A stretch of DNA of 64,000 nt from Castellaniella sp049650445. GTDB lineage: Bacteria > Pseudomonadota > Gammaproteobacteria > Burkholderiales > Burkholderiaceae_B. The stretch spans positions 89,535 to 153,534 of the forward strand of contig NZ_JBASAD010000011.1 of the NCBI RefSeq assembly GCF_049650445.1. Reading direction: 5' to 3'. The translations under genes were made by a program, and so were the position numbers. Every line of letters starts with the position of its first letter. Position 1 is the stretch's first letter. Shown here piece after piece: positions 9,829 through 18,712 of the stretch. The notes under the pieces were generated by a model. That model saw only the letters and a program-made list of their open reading frames with translations, had not been told where the DNA came from and searched no databases.

Positions 9829-11283
9829 TCAAACGCCCCAGCGAGGGATCGGATGATCCCCGTATGAGATGCAGATGTTCTTGGCTTCGCAGAACACCTC
9901 ATAGCTGTAATGGCCGCCCTCGCGCCCGGTGCCCGAGGCCTTGACGCCGCCAAAGGGCTGACGCAGATCGCGCACGTTCTGGCTGTTGACGAACACCATG
10001 CCGGCCTCGACGCCGCGCGCCATGCGCAGGGCCCGCCCGGTACTTTCCGTCCAGACGTAGGACGACAGCCCGTAGGGCGTATCGTTGGCGATGGCCAGCG
10101 CCTGGGCTTCGTCGTCAAAGGGAATCAGGCAGGCGACCGGGCCGAAGATCTCGTCCTGGGCGATGCTCATGCGGTTATCCACGTCGGCGAACACGGTCGG
10201 CTGGACCCAGTTGCCGCCCCGGAAGGCCGCGCCCACGTCCGGCGTGCCGCCCCCGCACAGCATGCGGGCGCCTTCGCGCTGACCCGCCTCGATGTAGCCC
10301 GTGACCTTGCGCAGGTGATCGGCCGAGATCATCGGACCGATGATGGTCTTGGGATCCAGCGGATCACCCACGACCAGGCGGCGCGCCCGGGCGGCGAAAT
10401 CCGCCTGGAAGCGCTCGTAGATGCCGCGCTGGACCAGGATGCGGCTGCCGGCCGTGCAGCGTTCGCCGTTATTCGAGAAGATCATGAAGACGGCGGCGTC
10501 CAGCGCCCGCTCGTAGTCGGCATCGTCGAACACGATGAATGGCGACTTGCCCCCGAGCTCCATGGAAAATTTCTTCAGGCCCGCGGCTCGCACGATGCGG
10601 TGGCCGGTGGCGGTCGAGCCGGTGAAGGACACGGCGCGCACACCGTCGTGCGACACCAGCGCCTCGCCGGCCGTGGCCCCATAGCCGTGCACGATGTTGA
10701 ACACCCCCGGCGGCACACCGGCCTCCAGGGCCAGTTGTCCCAGGCGGTCCGCCGTCAGAGGCGACAGTTCACTCATCTTCATCACGGCGGTATTACCGAA
10801 CGCCAGACACGGCGCCAGTTTCCAGGTCGCCGTCATGAAGGGCACGTTCCAGGGCGAGATCAGGGCGCAGACGCCGACCGGCTGCCACATCGTGACGTTC
10901 AGGTGGCCCGTGTCGGAGGGATAGCTTTCCCCGTCCAGCCGCTGGATCTGCTCGGCAAAGAAATGGAAGTTGTTGGCCGCGCGCGGCACCAGCGCCTTGC
11001 CGGTCTGGCCGATGACCTGGCCGGTGTCCTGGGTTTCCAGGCGGGACAATTCGGGCACGTCGCGCGTGATCAGTTCGCCCAGACGGTGCAGAATGGCGGC
11101 ACGGTCGGCGGTCGATCGAGCCGCCCAGGCCGGAAAGGCCTCCTGGGCGGCCCGCACCGCCTGATCGACCTCGGCCGCGCCGCCGCTGGCGACCTCGGCC
11201 AGGACTTCGCCCGTGGCGGGGTTCAGGGTTTCAAACACATCGGCGCTCTCGACTTCGCGCCCGGCGATCAGATGCTTGATCAT
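9829..11283 (-). CDS. hpaE: 5-carboxymethyl-2-hydroxymuconate semialdehyde dehydrogenase
   Basis: A 484-residue NAD-dependent aldehyde dehydrogenase. The catalytic cysteine lies in NNGERCTAGSR, the general-base glutamate in FSMELGGKSP, and the NAD-binding SFTGSTATG and FMTATWKLAPCL segments are in order. Its place between hpaG2 and hpaD assigns it to oxidation of the ring-cleavage semialdehyde to the tricarboxylic intermediate. Length is standard for HpaE/HpcC. Gaps to its neighbours are 12 and 45 bases, so it belongs to the same transcript. Confidence 0.94.
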   Translation of the reverse strand: MIKHLIAGREVESADVFETLNPATGEVLAEVASGGAAEVDQAVRAAQEAFPAWAARSTADRAAILHRLGELITRDVPELSRLETQDTGQVIGQTGKALVPRAANNFHFFAEQIQRLDGESYPSDTGHLNVTMWQPVGVCALISPWNVPFMTATWKLAPCLAFGNTAVMKMSELSPLTADRLGQLALEAGVPPGVFNIVHGYGATAGEALVSHDGVRAVSFTGSTATGHRIVRAAGLKKFSMELGGKSPFIVFDDADYERALDAAVFMIFSNNGERCTAGSRILVQRGIYERFQADFAARARRLVVGDPLDPKTIIGPMISADHLRKVTGYIEAGQREGARMLCGGGTPDVGAAFRGGNWVQPTVFADVDNRMSIAQDEIFGPVACLIPFDDEAQALAIANDTPYGLSSYVWTESTGRALRMARGVEAGMVFVNSQNVRDLRQPFGGVKASGTGREGGHYSYEVFCEAKNICISYGDHPIPRWGV

Positions 11284-11295
11284 GGAAGGCTCTCC

Positions 11296-12066
11296 CTAGT
11301 CAGCGATTTGAGAATGGATGGCCTCGTCACCCACGATGGTGTTGACCAGGCAGCCCACGGATTCGATTTCGGTTTCGACCACGTCTCCGGGCCGGGTCTC
11401 GGCCAGCCCCTGCGGCGTGCCGGTCAGGATCACATCACCCGGCGACAGGGTCATGAAGGACGACAGGTACTCGATCAGGAACGGGATATCGAAGATCATG
11501 TCGGCAGTCGTGCCCTGCTGAACGACCTGGCCGTTGATGCGGGTGCACAGGGCCAGCGCCATGGGATCGGGCACGTCATCGCGGTCGACCATCCAGGGGC
11601 CGATGGGCGTGCAGCCGTCACGGTTCTTGACCCGCAGATTGGGCCGGTACCAGTTTTCCAGGTAGTCGCGGATGGCATAGTCGTTGGCCACGGTGTAGCC
11701 GGCGACGTGTTCGTAAGCGTTTTCACGGCGGATGCCGCGCCCGCCACGGCCAATGACCACCGCCAGTTCGCATTCATAATGCATGCTGCGCACCCCATCC
11801 GGACGACGGGTGGTCGCCCGATGGCCGATGAAGGTATTGGGGCCTTTCAGGAAGACCAGCGGGACTTCGGGTGCCTTGAAGGCCAGCTCTGCGGCATGGT
11901 CGGCGTAATTCAGCCCCAGCGCAAAAGCCGTGCCGATCCGGACCGGCGGCAGCCAGACGACTTCCTCTGCGGGCGCCTCGCGGCCGTCAGCCAGGCGCAG
12001 GACGCCGTCGTCCTCGACCGTGACCGGGCGGACCGCCCCCTGCCAGGCGATGCGTGCGTGCCTCAT
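11296..12066 (-). CDS. hpaG2: Homoprotocatechuate pathway FAH-fold decarboxylase/isomerase, subunit or domain 2
   Basis: A 256-residue fumarylacetoacetate-hydrolase-fold protein matching the C-terminal half of HpaG (5-oxopent-3-ene-1,2,5-tricarboxylate decarboxylase / HHDD isomerase). The metal-binding set is visible in HYECELAVVIGRGGR and in the later DVILTGTPQGLAETRPGD. In E. coli the two halves are fused in one protein; here they are separate genes overlapping by 4 bases (ATGA), which points to coupled translation and a hetero-complex. The remaining family segments, such as KNRDGCTPIGPWMV, are intact. Confidence 0.92.
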   Translation of the reverse strand: MRHARIAWQGAVRPVTVEDDGVLRLADGREAPAEEVVWLPPVRIGTAFALGLNYADHAAELAFKAPEVPLVFLKGPNTFIGHRATTRRPDGVRSMHYECELAVVIGRGGRGIRRENAYEHVAGYTVANDYAIRDYLENWYRPNLRVKNRDGCTPIGPWMVDRDDVPDPMALALCTRINGQVVQQGTTADMIFDIPFLIEYLSSFMTLSPGDVILTGTPQGLAETRPGDVVETEIESVGCLVNTIVGDEAIHSQIAD

Positions 12067-12728
12067 GCCGATTCCTCCTCGGTTTCCACAGTGAATGCCA
12101 GCCGGGCCAGGCCCGGTACTTCGACGCGCACGTGGGCGCCCGTCCGGGCCACGGGCGATTGGTAGACGACCCCGGTCAGGAGCACATCGCCCTGGCGCAA
12201 GGTCATGAATTCAGTCACGTCAGCCAGCAGGCGGGCCGGCGCGCGCAACAGATCGGACAGGCGGCGCTCATCCGAGGGAACGTCATTGATCCAGGTCCGC
12301 AGCACCAGGGACGACAATTCGCCGATCGCGCGCGACGGCAGCAGCCGCATGCACAGAGAGCCGTCGAAACATTTTTGACGAATGGCCGGCCGATAGTAGT
12401 CGGCGTGCGGCAGACTCAGGTCAGCGGCCAGCAGGCAGGCGTCGACGGCTTCCAGGGCCGACTCGGGCCGCAGCCGGGCGGCATCCCGACCCATGCGCAG
12501 ACCGATGACAGCGCCGATTTCGACTGCGTGTTCGCCGGCCGGGAGCCGCACGACAGCGCCATCCGACGCCCAGGTGTTACGCGGCTTGAGGTACAGCACC
12601 GGGGCCGCCGGCAGCCCCTTGTACGGCGGCTGCTGCACGGCCTCGCCCAGGCGCGACACGCTGGCGGGGTCGTTCATGATGACGCCATACACGGCGGCGT
12701 CCGGGGACAGGATGGGAACGGTTTGCAT
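12063..12728 (-). CDS. hpaG1: Homoprotocatechuate pathway FAH-fold decarboxylase/isomerase, subunit or domain 1
   Basis: A 221-residue FAH-fold protein corresponding to the N-terminal half of HpaG. The segment LYLKPRNTWASDG and the motif HAVEIGAVIGLRMGRDA, with its metal-binding glutamate, are typical. It pairs with the adjacent HpaG2 to decarboxylate and isomerise the tricarboxylic intermediate of 4-hydroxyphenylacetate breakdown. It lies 44 bases after the TRAP permease gene and is therefore the first enzyme gene of the operon. Confidence 0.9.
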   Translation of the reverse strand: MQTVPILSPDAAVYGVIMNDPASVSRLGEAVQQPPYKGLPAAPVLYLKPRNTWASDGAVVRLPAGEHAVEIGAVIGLRMGRDAARLRPESALEAVDACLLAADLSLPHADYYRPAIRQKCFDGSLCMRLLPSRAIGELSSLVLRTWINDVPSDERRLSDLLRAPARLLADVTEFMTLRQGDVLLTGVVYQSPVARTGAHVRVEVPGLARLAFTVETEEESA

Positions 12729-12772
12729 CTTTTTTCAGTGACAAAAGGAGTGACCGGGTCTGCGTGTCGGCG

Positions 12773-14098
12773 CTAGCCCAGAACGTGGATCAGCCACAGC
12801 GTAATGCCGGGGAAGAAGGCCAGCACGATGATCCGCAGGAAATCGGATGCCAGGAAGGGCATCACCCCCAGCGCCGTTTCCTTCATGGACACGTCCTTGG
12901 CCAGCTTGTTGATGATGTACAGGTTCATCCCGACCGGCGGATGCACCAGGCCGATCTCGACCACCATCAGCGTCATGATGCCGAACCAGATGGACTTGTC
13001 GCCCGCCGACAGGCCGAAGAAATCCAGGCCCATGATCATCGGATAGAAGATCGGAATCGTCAGCAGGATCATGGCCAGAGAATCCATGACGCAGCCCAGC
13101 AGAATGTAGATCAGCAGGATGGCGAACAGCACCATCATGGGCGACAGCCCGCTGTCGATGACCCATTGCGCCAGTTGGTGCGGCATCTGCGACAACGCCA
13201 GCGACGAATTCAGCAGATCCGCGCCGATCAGCACCATGAAGATCATGCCGGTGACCCGCGCCGTGCCCAGCAGGCTCTGGCGTGAACCTTCCCAACGCAT
13301 GCCGTTGGCCAGCGCGATCAGGCCGCAGGCCCCCGCCCCGATGGACGCCGCCTCGGTCGGATTGGCCCAGCCGCCGTAGATGCCCACGACCACGACCAGG
13401 AACACCAGCATGATGGGCACGGTCCGCATCAGCGCGGCCATCGCCTCGGCCCTGGGGGCCTTGGTGCCGGTGGGCCCGGATTCGGGATCCCGCGTGACGA
13501 GGATGCGGATCACGATCAGGTAGCCCAGCGCGGCCAGGATGCCGGGAATCACGGCGGCCATGAACAGCTTGCCGATGGAGTCCTGGACCAGCACCGCATA
13601 GATGATCAGCGGCACCGAAGGCGGAATCAAAATGCCCAGCGTGCCGCTGGCCGCCAGCGTGCCCGTGGCCAGGCGTCCCGAATAGCCGTGTGCGCGCAGT
13701 TCGGGCAGGGCCACCTGGCCCATCGTGGCAGCCGTCGCCAGCGAAGAGCCGCAGATGGCACCAAAGGATGCGCAGGCCGCCACCGAGGCCATGGCCATGC
13801 CGCCGCGCCAGTGGCCGATCAGCTTGCCGGCCGCGTCGAACAGCGCCTTGGACAGACCGCCGTGAGTGGCGAACTGGCCCATCAGGATGAACAGCGGCAC
13901 CACCGCCAGATCGTAGTTCGACAGACGCGCATAGGCCAGGTCGCTGAGCGTGAACAGCAACCCGTTCCAGGCCCAGCCGCTGGAAACCACGTAGATGGCC
14001 GCACCGGCCAGCAGCATCGCCACGGCGATCTGCACCCGGAACACCAGAAGAACCAACAGTCCCGCGAGGCCGCTCAGGCCCACCAGAATTCCACTCAT
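12773..14098 (-). CDS. TRAP transporter large permease (DctM type)
   Basis: A 441-residue inner-membrane protein with about 12 hydrophobic segments, the DctM part of a tripartite ATP-independent periplasmic transporter that uses ion gradients. Recognisable family segments are GILIPPSVPLIIYAVL, NPTEAASIGAGACGL and HPPVGMNLYIINKLA. It overlaps the DctQ gene by 4 bases and is 44 bases before hpaG1. Its place inside the homoprotocatechuate operon suggests import of 4-hydroxyphenylacetate, homoprotocatechuate or a close aromatic acid; the substrate is inferred from context only. Confidence 0.92.
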   Translation of the reverse strand: MSGILVGLSGLAGLLVLLVFRVQIAVAMLLAGAAIYVVSSGWAWNGLLFTLSDLAYARLSNYDLAVVPLFILMGQFATHGGLSKALFDAAGKLIGHWRGGMAMASVAACASFGAICGSSLATAATMGQVALPELRAHGYSGRLATGTLAASGTLGILIPPSVPLIIYAVLVQDSIGKLFMAAVIPGILAALGYLIVIRILVTRDPESGPTGTKAPRAEAMAALMRTVPIMLVFLVVVVGIYGGWANPTEAASIGAGACGLIALANGMRWEGSRQSLLGTARVTGMIFMVLIGADLLNSSLALSQMPHQLAQWVIDSGLSPMMVLFAILLIYILLGCVMDSLAMILLTIPIFYPMIMGLDFFGLSAGDKSIWFGIMTLMVVEIGLVHPPVGMNLYIINKLAKDVSMKETALGVMPFLASDFLRIIVLAFFPGITLWLIHVLG

Positions 14099-14655
14099 GC
14101 CGACACCCCATGATCAACAGCCATCTGTTCACGACGCCCCAGGTAGCGGGCATGGCCAAGCGCCGCCCGGACGCGCCAGAGCGCACACAAGGCCGTCAGC
14201 AGCAGGCTGGGCACGATGGCCGCCACAGGGATCCAGATCGGCAGCCCCAGCAAGGTGGTGAAATCCCCCGTCTCATGCAGGTGCAGGGCCGACAGCGCGG
14301 TGCGCCAGGCCAGCACCAGCATGACCGCCACCAGCAGGCACTCGCAGGAAGCGTCGAGGCGGCTCTTGGTGGTCACCGAGAGCCGCTCGGTGAACAGATC
14401 GACCCGCAGATGGTCGCCCACCAGTGTGCAATAAGGCAGGAAGGCCGCGGCGGCCACCGCCGTGCCCACCTGCATCATCTCGACGTCACCGGTGACCGAG
14501 CCAAAACCCAGCTTGCGCCCGATGATCGAGACCAGCGACATGCCGACCAGCAGGACGAACAGCACCCCGCCCCCCAGGGCCAGCCCCGTAGCCAGCCGAT
14601 TCAGGATCGGCCAGCCCCGGCTGCAGCGGGCCTGTTCGGTTCCGGTGTAATCCAT
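14095..14655 (-). CDS. TRAP transporter small permease (DctQ type)
   Basis: A 186-residue protein with four predicted membrane helices, the usual shape of DctQ, which supports the large permease and docks the binding protein. The family features GDVEMMQVGTAVAAAAFLPYC (helix 2) and DHLRVDLFTERLS are present. The gene starts 18 bases after dctP's stop and overlaps dctM by 4 bases, so the three form one transcriptional unit. Confidence 0.88.
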   Translation of the reverse strand: MDYTGTEQARCSRGWPILNRLATGLALGGGVLFVLLVGMSLVSIIGRKLGFGSVTGDVEMMQVGTAVAAAAFLPYCTLVGDHLRVDLFTERLSVTTKSRLDASCECLLVAVMLVLAWRTALSALHLHETGDFTTLLGLPIWIPVAAIVPSLLLTALCALWRVRAALGHARYLGRREQMAVDHGVSA

Positions 14656-14673
14656 GATCTGAGTCCAGGCTGA

Positions 14674-15693
14674 TTATCGACGCGCCAACGCATGCGCGGC
14701 TTCGGACAATTTGGTGCCGTCCTGGCCCTTCTTGTCCATTTCCGCGCGCCACTCGGCGTCAACCCCACGGGCAGCGTTCTTCATGGCACTGAGATCGGCT
14801 TCGCTGATGTCGACCACCTGACCTCCCGCAGCCCGCACCTTTTCCTGGGTCTTCGCGGCGACGTCATCCCAGACCTTGCCGAAGCGCTCGACCAGGGCCG
14901 GACCGCTGTGGCGGTCGAGGATGGCTTTCAGATCGGGAGCCAGACCCTCGTATTTCTGCTGGTTCATCAACAGCACCAGCACCGTGGCGGCAGGATAGGC
15001 CTGGCCGACAGCGGGTTGCGTATGGTATTTGGTGACCTCGTCGAGCTTGGTCGGCAGCACGACTTCCCAGGCGCCCATGGCGCCGTCCACCACGCCCTTG
15101 GAAATGGCTTCGGTGACCTGGCCCGGCGGCATGGAAACCGGCTCGCCGCCCAGGGCGGCCAGCGTCTTGGAGGCCATGCGCGTGGGCGTGCGCAGCTTCA
15201 GACCCTTGATGTCCGCAAGCGAGGCAATGGCCCGCTTGGACGTGTGCAGGGCCACGCCACCGTCCACGTGCACGGCCAGCACCTTGTATTTGGAGAATTC
15301 CTGCTTGGCGTACTGTTCATAGAAATCCCAGGCCGCCTTGCTGCCGCTGGCGGCATCCCTGACGACGAAAGGCAGTTCCATGGCTTCGATCGCGGGGAAA
15401 CGCCCCGCCGAATAACCAGGCGCCGTCCAGACGATGTCGGCCACGCCGCGCAGGGCCTGGTCTGCCAACTGGCCCGGCGTGCCGCCCAGTTGCATGGCGG
15501 GGTAAATCTGGCAGGCGATGCGCCTGGACGATTCCTGGGCCAGCGTTGCGCACCAGGGTTCGAGTACCATTTGTTGAGCCGCCGCAGCCGATGGCAGGAA
15601 ATGCGCGATCTTGAGGGTGACTTCTTCGGCAGCGGCTGGATTGCCGATGAAAGCGGCCAGGGTCAGGGCCAATGCGGCGTAGCGTCGTTGCAT
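14674..15693 (-). CDS. TRAP transporter substrate-binding protein (DctP type)
   Basis: A 339-residue periplasmic binding protein with a signal peptide (cleavage after NPAAA, about residue 22). The conserved arginine that grips the substrate carboxylate lies in LKLRTPTRMASKTLAALG, with KGVVDGAMG close after, as in other DctP proteins. This is the first gene of the ten-gene hpa operon, divergent from hpaR, and should set which aromatic acid the importer takes. The nearby operators imply induction by the substrate. Confidence 0.92.
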   Translation of the reverse strand: MQRRYAALALTLAAFIGNPAAAEEVTLKIAHFLPSAAAAQQMVLEPWCATLAQESSRRIACQIYPAMQLGGTPGQLADQALRGVADIVWTAPGYSAGRFPAIEAMELPFVVRDAASGSKAAWDFYEQYAKQEFSKYKVLAVHVDGGVALHTSKRAIASLADIKGLKLRTPTRMASKTLAALGGEPVSMPPGQVTEAISKGVVDGAMGAWEVVLPTKLDEVTKYHTQPAVGQAYPAATVLVLLMNQQKYEGLAPDLKAILDRHSGPALVERFGKVWDDVAAKTQEKVRAAGGQVVDISEADLSAMKNAARGVDAEWRAEMDKKGQDGTKLSEAAHALARR

Positions 15694-15750
15694 ATGTCTT
15701 CTCCGGATGAGAATTGGGTTCTATGAAAATCGGCTGGATTCAGCCCTTTT

Positions 15751-15802
15751 ATTCACTAACATGTTATTGTTATTTTCAGGCACTATAAAGCTAACATATT
15801 AG
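15751..15802. promoter_or_regulatory. Divergent hpaR / hpa-operon control region with two operator-like palindromes
   Basis: The AT-rich gap between dctP and hpaR holds TAACATGTTA (15757-15766), a perfect palindrome, and CTAACATATTAG (15791-15802), with CTAA/TTAG arms. Both share the CTAACAT core and their centres are 35 bases apart. MarR-family dimers bind such short palindromes, so these are proposed HpaR sites that repress both directions until an aromatic ligand binds. A TATAAA string at 15784-15789 sits between them, but no clear -35 pairs with it. Confidence 0.6.
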
Positions 15803-15829
15803 CAAGTCAAGCACAGCCACCGGACCCAA

Positions 15830-16303
15830 ATGAACACACTAAAAATCCACCGCAACCTGCCGCAACTCCTGCTGAAGGCGCGCGACGCCCTGCTGAGCCA
15901 TTTCCGGGGCATCCTGACGCACTACGGCCTGACGGAACAACAATGGCGGATCGTGCGCAGTCTGCACGAACAGGGCCCTCTGGAGCCCAATCAGTTATGC
16001 GATGTCTGTCAGATCCTCAGCCCGAGCATGGTCGGGGTTCTGAGCCGGATGCAGACCCAGGAACTGATCGTGCGCGAACGCGCCGCGCACGATCAACGCC
16101 GCATCATCATCAGCCTGACGCCACAGGGCCAGGCGATCTATGCACGGGTCGCGCCGCTGGTCGAGGCCCAATACCGCCTGATCGAAGACGCCATCGGCCA
16201 CGATCTCATCGACCAGACTTATGCCCAGATCGACCGCCTGCTGAGCGCGCCGCTGGACCAGGTCCCGTCCGTCGAGCTGCCGCCCGTGGATCGCCAGACC
16301 TGA
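15830..16303 (+). CDS. hpaR: Homoprotocatechuate degradation regulator, MarR family
   Basis: A 157-residue winged-helix repressor. The N-terminal LPQLLLKARDALLSHFRGIL and YGLTEQQWRIVRSLHEQGPL, then the recognition helix region SPSMVGVLSRM and wing RAAHDQRRIIISLT, match HpaR/HpcR. It would repress the divergent hpa operon and probably itself. It ends 9 bases before the convergent glycosyltransferase gene. Regulation is inferred from family, orientation and the palindromes in front of it. Confidence 0.92.
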   Translation: MNTLKIHRNLPQLLLKARDALLSHFRGILTHYGLTEQQWRIVRSLHEQGPLEPNQLCDVCQILSPSMVGVLSRMQTQELIVRERAAHDQRRIIISLTPQGQAIYARVAPLVEAQYRLIEDAIGHDLIDQTYAQIDRLLSAPLDQVPSVELPPVDRQT

Positions 16304-16312
16304 AAACGCCGG

Positions 16313-18712
16313 CTATCGTCCGGTCAGCGCCCGGTACACGTCCAGGTGTGCCTGGACGATCCGGTCCAGGCCGAAATCACGTTCCGCCAGCGACCGGCCC
16401 GCAGCGCCCATGCGGATCCGCAGATCCTCGTCAGCCGCCAACACCGCGACCGCGTCGGCCAGAGCCCGCGCATCCCGGGGCGGCACCAGCATGCCGCTGA
16501 CCCCGGCTTCGATCGCGTCCCGGCATCCCGGCACGTCCGTGGTCACCACGGGCCGGCCGCAGGCAGCCGCCTCGATCAGGGACTTGGGCAGACCCTCGCG
16601 GTAGGACGGCAGTGTCACGATATGGGCTTGCGCGTAGAAACCCGCCACGTCGGCGCATTCGCCCACGTAGTCGATGGCGCCTTCGGACTGCCAGCGCAGC
16701 AGTTCGTCAGGCTGCACGGATGCGGGGTTTTCCAGGTCGAGGCTGCCCGCCAGACGCCAGCGCAGGCCCTCGCCCCGAGAGGCCGACAGGCGGGCCGCCT
16801 CGACGAATTCGCCCACCCCCTTGTCGCGCAACAGACGGGCGGCCAGCGCCACCGTCACCGGCACCGAAGGCCAGGGCGCCGGTGCAAAGCGCGCCAGATC
16901 GACGCCCGAGCCGCGCAGCAGCACCGCCTGGCCCGGACGCACGACGCCGGCCCGTTCCAGCACGTCGCGGTCGGCGGTGTTCTGGAAGATGACCCGGCTG
17001 TTCGGATGCCCCAGAGCCAGGCGATACAGGATCAACGCCAGGCGCTTGAGGAGACCTCTCAGGCCCGATCCCTGGATGAACACATAGCCCAGGCCGGAAA
17101 TCGCCGCGACGTAGGCCGGCACCCCGGCCAGGCGGGCGGCGATGCCGCCGTAGAGCACGGACTTGAGTGTGACGGCGTGCACCAGATCGGGCCGGACCCG
17201 GCGGAACAGACGCCAGATCGCCCACAGGCTGCGGGCCTCGGTCCAGGGCCGCATGCTGGTGCGCGACAGAGGCAGGACGTGATGTGTCAGACCCAGCGCC
17301 TCGAGTTGCGCCACGGCCGGGCCGCCCATGGAGGCGACGTGGACTTCGTAGCCCGCATCGCGGGCGGCCAGAGCGACCGGCAAGCGGTGGGACACCAGAA
17401 AGGCCGGATTGGTGATGAAAAACAGCAGCCGGGGGGCCGAGATGGCGGCGCCCGATGAGACCACATCCGCCGTCGAAGTCGAGGCTGCGGCCAAAGCCGT
17501 CGCGTCATCCGGACCACCCGTCCTCCGCCCCTTTCCGGACCCCGGGAAATCAGCGGCCAGGCGGCGCCAGACGGCTTCGTAGCGGTCCACCATGGTCTGC
17601 AGGCTGTAGCGTTGCTCGACGGAGGCACGTGCCGCGTCGCGGCGCGCCGGCCATTGCGGATCACGCACGGCACCCACGGCCCTGTCGATGGCGTCCGCCA
17701 AAGCCGAAGCATCCCCCGGCGGCGCAACCCAGCCATGTTCGCCCACGATGTCGGCGGCATCGCCCACGTCAGTCACGACGCAGGCCACGCCGGAGGCCAT
17801 GGCCTCGGACACCACGTTGGGAAAACCTTCGGCCTTGCTCGACAGCACATGGATGTCCAGCGCCCGCATCAGCGCCGGCACGTCGTCGCGCCGCCCCAGG
17901 AAGATCAGATGGTCCAGCAGGCCGTAGTGCCGCGCCAGGGCGATCAGGTCCGCGTTGTCGCGCGACATGCCCAGCCCGATCAGCACGCAGCGCAGATCCG
18001 GATGGGCGCGCACGCTCAAGGCCAGCGCCGCCAGCAGGTTTTCATGGTCTTTCAGCGGATTCCAGCGCGCCACGCTGCCCAGCAGCGGCGCGCCCTCGGG
18101 CACGCCCCAGCGGGCGCGCAGTTCGGCAACGCCCGCCGCGTCCGGGTGCCAGACGTCCAGGTCGTAGCCATTGGGCACAACCAGCACCCGATCGGCGCGG
18201 TAGCCCCAGCCCCGGTGGACCTCGGCCGCCTTGCGGGCGCAGGCGACGATGACGCCCGGCACCCAGCCCGATACGCGGGCGCAGGCCCAGGCGGCCAGAC
18301 GGGAGGAACGGCTGCTTTCACCCAGGCTGACGCCCGAATTGCGCACCCCCCAGGCCACGGCGCGGATACCGGCCAGGCGTGCCGCCAGGCCGGCGATCAG
18401 GTCGGCGTGGTACATCCAGGTCTGCACCACGTCAGGACGGCGTTCGCGCAGCAAACGGAACAGCCGCCACAGGCCACGCACATTCCCCGCCCAGCCCTGC
18501 ATGTCCAGACAGATCACCTCGACGCCAGCTTCGCGCAGCCGCGCGCCCATGACGCCTTCGCCACGCATGGACACCACCGTATGCCGGACCGTGCTGCCGG
18601 GCGCCGTGGCCAGGCGAAACAGCACGGTTTCGGCGCCGCCATGCAGCAGACCCGAAATCACGTGCATCACCCGCAAGGGATAGCCAGGCTGTCCCGCCTC
18701 GTTTTCATTCAT
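16313..18712 (-). CDS. Two GT4-family glycosyltransferases fused in one protein
   Basis: A 799-residue protein with two complete GT-B glycosyltransferases in line. Domain 1 (about residues 13-388) opens with VMHVISGLLHGGAETVL and has the sugar-nucleotide E-x7-E motif in KAEGFPNVVSEAMASG (near 292-307). A low-complexity Ala/Ser/Gly/Thr linker (about 389-430) leads to domain 2 (about 430-799), which opens with LLFFITNPAFLVSHRLPVA and has its own motif YREGLPKSLIEAAACG (near 705). Domain 2 resembles PglA/WbpT-like transferases. Each domain should add one sugar to a lipid-linked glycan. It is the last gene of the cluster and overlaps the preceding GT gene by 4 bases. Donors and linkages cannot be read. 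Confidence 0.87.
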   Translation of the reverse strand: MNENEAGQPGYPLRVMHVISGLLHGGAETVLFRLATAPGSTVRHTVVSMRGEGVMGARLREAGVEVICLDMQGWAGNVRGLWRLFRLLRERRPDVVQTWMYHADLIAGLAARLAGIRAVAWGVRNSGVSLGESSRSSRLAAWACARVSGWVPGVIVACARKAAEVHRGWGYRADRVLVVPNGYDLDVWHPDAAGVAELRARWGVPEGAPLLGSVARWNPLKDHENLLAALALSVRAHPDLRCVLIGLGMSRDNADLIALARHYGLLDHLIFLGRRDDVPALMRALDIHVLSSKAEGFPNVVSEAMASGVACVVTDVGDAADIVGEHGWVAPPGDASALADAIDRAVGAVRDPQWPARRDAARASVEQRYSLQTMVDRYEAVWRRLAADFPGSGKGRRTGGPDDATALAAASTSTADVVSSGAAISAPRLLFFITNPAFLVSHRLPVALAARDAGYEVHVASMGGPAVAQLEALGLTHHVLPLSRTSMRPWTEARSLWAIWRLFRRVRPDLVHAVTLKSVLYGGIAARLAGVPAYVAAISGLGYVFIQGSGLRGLLKRLALILYRLALGHPNSRVIFQNTADRDVLERAGVVRPGQAVLLRGSGVDLARFAPAPWPSVPVTVALAARLLRDKGVGEFVEAARLSASRGEGLRWRLAGSLDLENPASVQPDELLRWQSEGAIDYVGECADVAGFYAQAHIVTLPSYREGLPKSLIEAAACGRPVVTTDVPGCRDAIEAGVSGMLVPPRDARALADAVAVLAADEDLRIRMGAAGRSLAERDFGLDRIVQAHLDVYRALTGR

